Below, in pieces: positions 7,655-11,952 of a DNA stretch of 11,952 nucleotides. Where the stretch lies: positions 1-11,952 of the forward strand of contig NZ_DJDT01000024.1 in NCBI RefSeq assembly GCF_002432345.1. The letters run 5' to 3'. A model generated the notes under the pieces. The model saw only the letters and a list, made by a program, of their open reading frames with translations, did no database searches and was not told where the DNA came from. Made by a program: the position numbers and the translations under genes. The DNA comes from Pedobacter sp. UBA5917 (GTDB lineage Bacteria; Bacteroidota; Bacteroidia; Sphingobacteriales; Sphingobacteriaceae). Position 1 is the first letter of the stretch, and the number at the start of each line of letters is the position of its first letter.

Positions 7655-7808
7655 CCACAAAAATTAAAATGTAAATAGAACAAACATCCGGCCACAGGCA
7701 AAATGCCTTTGTTCATTTTCAATATTTAACAACCGGTAAATAGAAAAGATTTAAATAAATATAAGTCTCTGCTTATCTGTGATTAAAAATACCTTTAATA
7801 GGCCTTAT

Positions 7809-8522
7809 CTAGTTATTAGGTATGAGCGATAACTTGAGTTTTTCATTCGCTGCGCCCCCGTTTTTTAATCCCGTGGCACAAATGGTATAAATTTTACCTT
7901 TTTTAATGCTTACCTGTCCCAAATCGGCCAGCACTTTCCCTGTTCCGCTTTCCACTATTTCAAAATGATACGCATCCGACGATTCGAGGGGGATAAAACT
8001 GCTTGCATCTTTGTAGGAAACGGCATTTATCTGGCCAAAAAGTACACCATTCAGATGAAGATCAATATTCATTGCATCAGGACTTAAATGTACCAACCTG
8101 ATTTTGGCCTTTTCGGGATCGACCGGATTAAAATTATCCTCCTGTTTAACAAATTTCAGACTGGGATAAATACCGGAAACAAATACGGAATAAGATAATC
8201 CTGCTTTTAAGGTCAGGTAATCTCCGCTTATCAGCTGGTTCGAATTTTCATCTGTAACCTCAATCTTATATTGTACAGCTTCATAATCTTTATAATCAAT
8301 CTGTTTACCGAATACAAAACCTGTTGTGCTTACTTTTTTGGCCCCGAAATATAAATCGAGGTTTTTTGATGAGAGGGCCGAGTTATAAAAAGTTACCCTC
8401 GGTTTCTTGTCTTTTGAATCTTCATCGCTGCTTTTTTTCTTACAGGCATTAAATAAAAAAGTTATTGAAACAATTAAAATGGTGGCTGGCATCCAATGTA
8501 ATGGACTCTTCGTTTTTTTCAT
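7809..8522 (-). CDS. DUF4397 domain lipoprotein, probably surface-exposed
   Basis: 237 residues from the ATG at 8522. The frame is open to 8606, but the extra 28 residues are polar and would bury the signal peptide, so the inner Met is chosen. Residues 1-27 (two lysines, a hydrophobic core, then L-F-N-A-C) form a lipoprotein signal with the lipidated cysteine at 27. After it comes KKKSSDEDSKDKK, basic then acidic; the S-D-E-D piece at +5 to +8 resembles the lipoprotein export signals of Bacteroidota that direct proteins to the cell surface. The core has two related halves: PRVTFYNSALSSKNLDLYFG (41-60) and RLVHLSPDAMNIDLHLNG (142-159). The second is a clear DUF4397 signature, normally found in beta-sandwich surface lipoproteins of unknown function. 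The gene is divergent from the histidine kinase and could be sensed or controlled by that two-component system. Confidence 0.88.
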   Translation of the reverse strand: MKKTKSPLHWMPATILIVSITFLFNACKKKSSDEDSKDKKPRVTFYNSALSSKNLDLYFGAKKVSTTGFVFGKQIDYKDYEAVQYKIEVTDENSNQLISGDYLTLKAGLSYSVFVSGIYPSLKFVKQEDNFNPVDPEKAKIRLVHLSPDAMNIDLHLNGVLFGQINAVSYKDASSFIPLESSDAYHFEIVESGTGKVLADLGQVSIKKGKIYTICATGLKNGGAANEKLKLSLIPNN

Positions 8523-8603
8523 CTGATGGTTTGTTAATATGTGTTGCATCAGTTCGGGGGGCGTTTTGTTTCTGCTAAAAACATTCCTTTTCCTGATACA
8601 GTG

Positions 8604-8611
8604 CAAATATC
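8604..8611 (-). promoter_or_regulatory. Candidate -7 promoter element for the DUF4397 lipoprotein gene
   Basis: On the minus strand this reads GATATTTG, one mismatch from TAnnTTTG. Transcription would start near 8598, giving an untranslated leader of about 75 nt before the ATG at 8522 and excluding the longer reading frame that opens at 8606. No convincing -33 TTG is seen at the expected distance; GTTA repeats lie there instead, which would suit an activator-dependent promoter. Confidence 0.28.
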
Positions 8612-8623
8612 ATTACCGCGATT

Positions 8624-8663
8624 GTTAATGAATGTAACGAAATGTTAAAGTTAGTTAAGCCCC
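8624..8663. promoter_or_regulatory. Four tandem 10-bp GTTA/GTAA repeats: candidate response-regulator binding array
   Basis: Units start at 8624, 8634, 8644 and 8654: GTTAATGAAT, GTAACGAAAT, GTTAAAGTTA, GTTAAG (the last loses similarity after six bases). The phase is exactly one helical turn. OmpR/PhoB-type regulators bind head-to-tail direct repeats about one turn apart (11 bp in the classic pho box). The array sits between the divergent lipoprotein and kinase genes, just upstream of both candidate -7 elements, so autoregulation and control of the lipoprotein gene are plausible. This is inferred from pattern and position. Confidence 0.42.
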
Positions 8664-8686
8664 AAAATTTACACAGGCACATGGTT

Positions 8687-8694
8687 TAACTTTG
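8687..8694 (+). promoter_or_regulatory. Candidate -7 promoter element for the kinase-regulator operon
   Basis: TAACTTTG is an exact match to TAnnTTTG. A start near 8700 would leave about 14 untranslated bases before the ATG at 8714. The -33 region has only a weak TTTA (8668-8671). The left half of the element, TAACTTT, is an inverted repeat of AAAGTTA at 8647-8653 inside the GTTA array. Confidence 0.45.
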
Positions 8695-8713
8695 CTGTAC
8701 TAAACTAATCAGA

Positions 8714-9886
8714 ATGAATAAACGCTTACCCCTTATATTGGGCGTAATCTCGCTCAGTACCCTAGGTTTGATCCTTACACAGGGTTACTGGCTTTTACAG
8801 GATTACCGGTATTATCGTTCGCAACCCCTGTTTTCTACCAAGTTTAACTACTACCAACCCGATAGCGGAGCGGTTATTTTAGGGGAAGCTGTGCCCGATA
8901 GCCTTACTGGCCGGTTAAAGGAGATACGTGGGAGTAAAAAACTAACCCTACCTGCAACCGGAGCCTTTTCGGAAGCAACTACAATAGCAGAGCCTGCAAT
9001 ATTAACCCCTGCACCACAGATAATTGGTAATGCAGGAATTGAAACCAGCCCAAACTATGGCGACCACCTGCTTGGTTTTATGCCGCTTGCCCCTACCAGC
9101 TACCTCATGAAAAAAGTAGAATGGCAGTTCGGTTACTCTCTACTGCTCATATTTGTAACAACAGGTTCGCTCATTTATATGTTAAGGATCATATTTCAGC
9201 AGAGGAGAATGTCTGCCATTAAAACCGAGTTTGTGGATACACTGATGCACGAACTCAGAACCCCTTTGGGTACTGCGCAAGTTGCGGTAGAAGCCCTAAA
9301 AAAATATGGTGTGCTGGAAGACCGCTACCGCACCCAAAAATATCTGGATATTTCTGGATATGAGCTTTCCCATCTCTCGGCGCTGATAGACCGTATCCTC
9401 GACCAGTCGATCTTAGAATCGGGGAAAATGGAGATACAAAAATGCCCGGTAGATGTAAACAGACTCATCGAATCGGTAATTTACAAATACGCCGGACAGG
9501 AAAACAATATCAATATCCAGTACGATCGCAAACCAGGTATACAGATCATTAACCTGGATGCCGTACACATTTCAAATTCCCTGAGCAACCTGATCGAAAA
9601 TGCCATCAAATATTCTTTGCAGGAAAAAAGGATATCAATATCCAGCAGGATCACAACTCGGCAATGGCAATGTTCGATTACCGATAACGGCATTGGTATA
9701 GACAAAAGATACCACAAAAAGATATTTGGGCGTTTTTTCAGGGTAAAAGATAATCGTGTAGAATCTAAAGGTTTTGGCCTTGGCCTTAGCTATGTTGCGC
9801 GGATAATCAGGCTACATAATGGTACCATCAAACTGGAGAGTACAGAAGCCGGCTCTACTTTTACTGTCAGCATTCCAATTAATTAA
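8714..9886 (+). CDS. Membrane-bound sensor histidine kinase
   Basis: A complete 390-residue kinase. Membrane helix 1 is about residues 5-27 and helix 2 about 138-161, enclosing a periplasmic sensor region of roughly 110 residues. That region is rich in proline, threonine and alanine, and I recognise no named domain in it. No HAMP domain is evident; the dimerization/phosphoacceptor helix follows at once with FVDTLMHELRTPL, H179 being the phosphorylated histidine. The ATP-binding domain shows the N box SNLIENAIKYS (291-301), G1 ITDNGIGID (322-330), F box KKIFGRFFRV (335-344) and G2 GFGLGLSYV (353-361). All catalytic motifs look intact. It is transcribed with the response regulator that begins 15 bp after its stop, and is divergent from a DUF4397 lipoprotein gene. 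The stimulus is unknown. Confidence 0.95.
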   Translation: MNKRLPLILGVISLSTLGLILTQGYWLLQDYRYYRSQPLFSTKFNYYQPDSGAVILGEAVPDSLTGRLKEIRGSKKLTLPATGAFSEATTIAEPAILTPAPQIIGNAGIETSPNYGDHLLGFMPLAPTSYLMKKVEWQFGYSLLLIFVTTGSLIYMLRIIFQQRRMSAIKTEFVDTLMHELRTPLGTAQVAVEALKKYGVLEDRYRTQKYLDISGYELSHLSALIDRILDQSILESGKMEIQKCPVDVNRLIESVIYKYAGQENNINIQYDRKPGIQIINLDAVHISNSLSNLIENAIKYSLQEKRISISSRITTRQWQCSITDNGIGIDKRYHKKIFGRFFRVKDNRVESKGFGLGLSYVARIIRLHNGTIKLESTEAGSTFTVSIPIN

Positions 9887-9901
9887 ACCTAAACTCTTAT
9901 T

Positions 9902-10567
9902 ATGAAGGTATTATATGTAGAAGATGAAAGTGATATGGCACTGATTGTATCGGAGAGTTTGCGTTTTAACGGTTTTGAGGTTGATCATTTTAACAATCCA
10001 ACCGCAGCCCTATCACATTTCCGTGTTACAAAGCCCGATATTATTATTTTGGATGTAATGCTGCCGGGGATGAGCGGCATCAGCCTTGCCCAATTGTTAA
10101 AAAGCGCAGCCAACCACATTCCGATTATTTTTGTTACCGCAAAAACCCATATCAGGGATGTAACGGCCGGATTTGAAACGGGTGCTAACGACTATCTGAA
10201 AAAACCCTTCATGGTTGAAGAACTGATTTTACGTATACGTGCACTTCTCAGGGCTCCTGTTACCAGAGAACATTATGTTTTTGGTGAGTTTAAGTTGAAT
10301 TACATGAGGCAGGAGCTTAGCAGAATGGGTGTAATTAAAAAATTATCATACCGCGAATGCGTTATCCTGCAGCAACTTGCATTAAATGTGGGTACGGTTA
10401 TCCCAAGGGATCTGTTAATTGAAAAGTCGGGGCAGGATAATCCCGATCTGAACGGTCGCAGCCTTGATGTTTTTATATCCAGACTGAGAACTTATCTCCG
10501 GGCCGATCCCAGGATCAGGATCCAGGCCATTAAAAAAATAGGATACAAACTGGCAGTAGATCCATAA
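9902..10567 (+). CDS. OmpR/PhoB-family DNA-binding response regulator
   Basis: 221 residues, typical for the family. The receiver domain is residues 1-115: acidic pocket E7/D8, phospho-acceptor D51 in IIILDVMLPGMSG, conserved T79 (IIFVTAK) and K101 in YLKKPF. The effector domain (about 125-220) is a winged helix; the recognition part is NGRSLDVFISRLRTYL, followed by the wing KKIGYKLAVD. It is the partner of the kinase just upstream, in the same operon. Binding to direct repeats is expected from the family; a 10-bp repeat array lies in the promoter region of this operon. The gene converges with the AraC-family gene across 52 bp, in which I see no convincing terminator. Confidence 0.95.
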   Translation: MKVLYVEDESDMALIVSESLRFNGFEVDHFNNPTAALSHFRVTKPDIIILDVMLPGMSGISLAQLLKSAANHIPIIFVTAKTHIRDVTAGFETGANDYLKKPFMVEELILRIRALLRAPVTREHYVFGEFKLNYMRQELSRMGVIKKLSYRECVILQQLALNVGTVIPRDLLIEKSGQDNPDLNGRSLDVFISRLRTYLRADPRIRIQAIKKIGYKLAVDP

Positions 10568-10619
10568 ATCTAATCATAACCACGGCACGCAAAACCTAAT
10601 TTTTAACGCTCACGATTGG

Positions 10620-11483
10620 CTAAACCAACGTTCCTTTTACAGTTTCCAGATAGTTTTTCCGGAATTCGGTCGGGTTAAAGCCAGTATGTTTTTTAAAAGC
10701 CCTGCTTAAATGGCTTTTATCGGTAAAACCAAATTGGTCGGCAATTTCGGAAATATGCATGGCACTGTGGAGCAATTTATTCTCTACCTGTTTTAATTTG
10801 TAATTCATGATATAATCCTGAAAGCCCGCTCCGGTATGCCTTTTAAAATACCTGCCCAGATAAGCCTCGGCTATACCAAAAGTATGGCCAATGTGCTCGG
10901 CTTTGAGTTTTTCGGGATCGACAATATTCCGCTGGATATAATTTAAAATATCTAAGGCCCTGTTATCACTGTTTTCGTCCATACTTTCGGGCAGGGTAAG
11001 TGAAATGTTCCTCGATACAATCACCAATAAAGTATTGATATACTGATCCAGCACTTCTTTGTGAAAAAGATCACGCCTTTCGTGTTCATTTATAATCAGC
11101 TCCATAATCGTCTGGATTACCTGTTTATCTTCTTCCCGTTTTAAAATACAGCCCGATTGTTTGCTTACATTCCGTAAAATCATCTCGAGCCTGTTAATCA
11201 GCTCCTTTGCCGCCATATTGTTTTTTAAATAAGCTGCATTAAACCTGATAAAGAAAAAGCGGCTCCTTGTGCCGATCTCAAAAGTGTGGTGATCATCGGG
11301 AGCCAGTAAAAACAAATGGCCCGGTTTATACGCAAAACCATCGCCGTTAATATATTGAAAGCCCGCTCCTTCGATTACGTAAACAAATTCAAAAAATGTA
11401 TGCGTATGGATGCCACGTGGACATTCATCAATCATTTCAGTTACGGCAAGCTCGTAAGGTTCGTATAAATGATCTTTTTTCAT
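10620..11483 (-). CDS. AraC-family transcriptional regulator with cupin sensor domain
   Basis: 287 residues from the ATG at 11483; the frame is open five codons further to a TTG (11498), which lies inside the candidate promoter and is rejected. The N-terminal part (about 15-85) is an AraC-type cupin: HTHTFFEFVYVIEGAG, then YKPGHLFLLAPDDHHTFE. Residues about 175-280 carry the two helix-turn-helix motifs: LKAEHIGHTFGIAEAYLGRY then ISEIADQFGFTDKSHLSRAF, ending in the conserved KKHTGFNPTEFRK. The divergent neighbour is a quinone oxidoreductase-like gene, the probable target. The stop codon is TAG. The small-molecule ligand is unknown. The shared promoter region carries repeated motifs that suit AraC-type binding. 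Confidence 0.94.
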   Translation of the reverse strand: MKKDHLYEPYELAVTEMIDECPRGIHTHTFFEFVYVIEGAGFQYINGDGFAYKPGHLFLLAPDDHHTFEIGTRSRFFFIRFNAAYLKNNMAAKELINRLEMILRNVSKQSGCILKREEDKQVIQTIMELIINEHERRDLFHKEVLDQYINTLLVIVSRNISLTLPESMDENSDNRALDILNYIQRNIVDPEKLKAEHIGHTFGIAEAYLGRYFKRHTGAGFQDYIMNYKLKQVENKLLHSAMHISEIADQFGFTDKSHLSRAFKKHTGFNPTEFRKNYLETVKGTLV

Positions 11484-11487
11484 GGCA

Positions 11488-11495
11488 CAAAAATA
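11488..11495 (-). promoter_or_regulatory. Candidate -7 promoter element for the araC-type gene, only 4 nt from its ATG
   Basis: The minus strand reads TATTTTTG, an exact TAnnTTTG match, with TTG (11517-11519) 21 nt upstream as a -33 candidate. The ATG at 11483 follows after four bases, so initiation a few bases downstream would give a leaderless or nearly leaderless mRNA. A second exact TATTTTTG lies at 11507-11514 and would give a more ordinary leader of around 15-20 nt; the sequence alone does not decide between them. Confidence 0.4.
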
Positions 11496-11541
11496 CAACT
11501 ACATATCAAAAATATACAACAAAAAATATCAATAAGTTGTA
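11494..11541. promoter_or_regulatory. Candidate AraC-type operator: repeated TTGATAT...GTTGTA motif
   Basis: Read on the minus strand, TTGATAT-N5-GTTGTA (11515-11532) and TTGATAT-N3-GTTGTA (11494-11509) form a direct repeat with a 21-bp period between the GTTGTA parts. A third half-site in the opposite orientation, AGTTGTA on the plus strand (11535-11541), mirrors TACAACT at 11494-11500. AraC-type proteins bind bipartite sites of about this size in direct repeats two helical turns apart. The array overlaps the candidate araC promoter and lies upstream of the oxidoreductase gene, so both autoregulation and target control are possible. Confidence 0.4.
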
Positions 11542-11571
11542 GAAATTTGCCTAATCAATTAAAAACAAAAA

Positions 11572-11952
11572 ATGAATACCATAGAAAATAACACAACCGA
11601 AGCACTGGTTTTAGAACAGGCCGGTGGAAAATTTATTAAAAAAACAATTTCCCTTCCCGAAATCGGGGCCGATCAGGTTAAGGTAGAAATTCATGCCAGC
11701 GGGATTAATCCACTGGATACCAAAATCTGGTCAGGAAATGCCGAACATGCCAAACAACCACTGCCGGCAGTATTGGGAATGGATCTAGCCGGCAAAATAA
11801 CCGCTATAGGCGCTGATGTTACGCGGTTCAAAGTTGGTGATGAGGTTTTCGGAATGACCGGGGGCATTGGCGGTAACCAAGGGTCGCTTGCTGATTTTGC
11901 AGTGGTAGATGAAGCACTTTTAGCCAAAAAACCAGCCAATTTAAACATGGCA
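11572..11952 (+). CDS. MDR-superfamily quinone oxidoreductase / zinc-independent alcohol dehydrogenase-like, N-terminal part (runs off right edge)
   Basis: 127 codons are present from the ATG at 11572 and the frame stays open to the window end; the cofactor-binding domain lies beyond. The N-terminal GroES-like domain is clear: VKVEIHASGINPLDTKIWSG, then LPAVLGMDLAGKITAIGADV and RFKVGDEVFGM. The position where zinc-dependent members have the catalytic cysteine reads N-P-L-D (46-49), typical of zinc-independent quinone reductases that use NAD(P)H. GSLADFAVVDEALLAKKPANL fits the same subfamily. The predicted role is reduction of a quinone or enone in the cytosol, often a detoxification step. It is divergent from the AraC-type gene, which probably controls it. 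GAAATTTG (11542-11549) is a one-mismatch -7 candidate for it. The exact substrate cannot be told. Confidence 0.9.
   Translation, partial: MNTIENNTTEALVLEQAGGKFIKKTISLPEIGADQVKVEIHASGINPLDTKIWSGNAEHAKQPLPAVLGMDLAGKITAIGADVTRFKVGDEVFGMTGGIGGNQGSLADFAVVDEALLAKKPANLNMA

Noticed and set aside
7696..7708. AGGCA-AAA-TGCCT small hairpin upstream of the class V enzyme
   Set aside because: A five-base stem with no gene ending there; probably chance.
8523..8606. 28-residue N-terminal extension of the DUF4397 lipoprotein
   Set aside because: It would place a polar segment before the lipoprotein signal peptide, and a candidate -7 element overlaps its start.
10613..10630. TTGG-CTAAA-CCAA hairpin at the AraC stop codon as a terminator
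   Set aside because: A four-base stem with no following T-run on either strand is too weak to support.
11691..11948. 85-residue minus-strand reading frame at the right edge
   Set aside because: The opposite strand encodes a convincing MDR oxidoreductase N-terminus that stays open to the window end; this frame is its shadow.
1..11952. CRISPR array, tRNA or rRNA genes, insertion sequence, phage or toxin-antitoxin genes
   Set aside because: I looked on both strands and found no regular repeat-spacer pattern, cloverleaf, transposase, or small paired genes that would support any of these.

Overview
The window looks like a chromosomal segment from a member of the Bacteroidota, most likely a Sphingobacteriaceae (Pedobacter-like) bacterium. 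This rests on a SusC/SusD-type outer-membrane pair, a DUF4397 lipoprotein with an acidic stretch after the lipid-anchor cysteine, AT-rich intergenic DNA, little Shine-Dalgarno signal, and several matches to the Bacteroidota -7 promoter element TAnnTTTG. The genus is inferred from protein style; no rRNA or other marker is present.

Left part (1-4024, minus strand): the 5' end of a SusD-like nutrient-binding lipoprotein gene runs off the left edge. Just upstream of it is a complete SusC-like TonB-dependent transporter gene. Together they form an outer-membrane uptake complex of unknown substrate; no carbohydrate-active enzyme is visible. The gap between susC and the next gene holds a candidate susC promoter, an AT-rich palindrome, and a decayed second copy of the 3' end of the neighbouring LysR gene.

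Centre-left (4025-6478): a LysR-type regulator is divergent from an MFS drug/siderophore-exporter-like transporter, the usual regulator/target arrangement. The transporter and a converging PLP-dependent class V aminotransferase-fold enzyme are separated by about 230 bp. That gap contains interleaved inverted repeats that could fold as a pseudoknot or as two alternative hairpins.

Centre-right (7661-10567): a DUF4397 lipoprotein is divergent from a sensor histidine kinase / OmpR-type response regulator operon. The shared upstream DNA carries four GTTA/GTAA half-sites at exact 10-bp intervals, a plausible binding array for the response regulator.

Right end (10568-11952): an AraC-family regulator with a cupin sensor domain is divergent from a truncated zinc-independent MDR quinone oxidoreductase gene. 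The shared region carries a twice-repeated bipartite motif next to a -7 element so close to the AraC start codon that the mRNA may be leaderless.

Overall this is a run of regulator-plus-target modules (LysR/MFS, two-component/lipoprotein, AraC/oxidoreductase) next to a SusCD uptake locus. I see no mobile element, CRISPR array, phage gene, tRNA or rRNA, and no clear new multi-gene system. The notable signals are regulatory and structural elements in the intergenic DNA, plus one gene relic.
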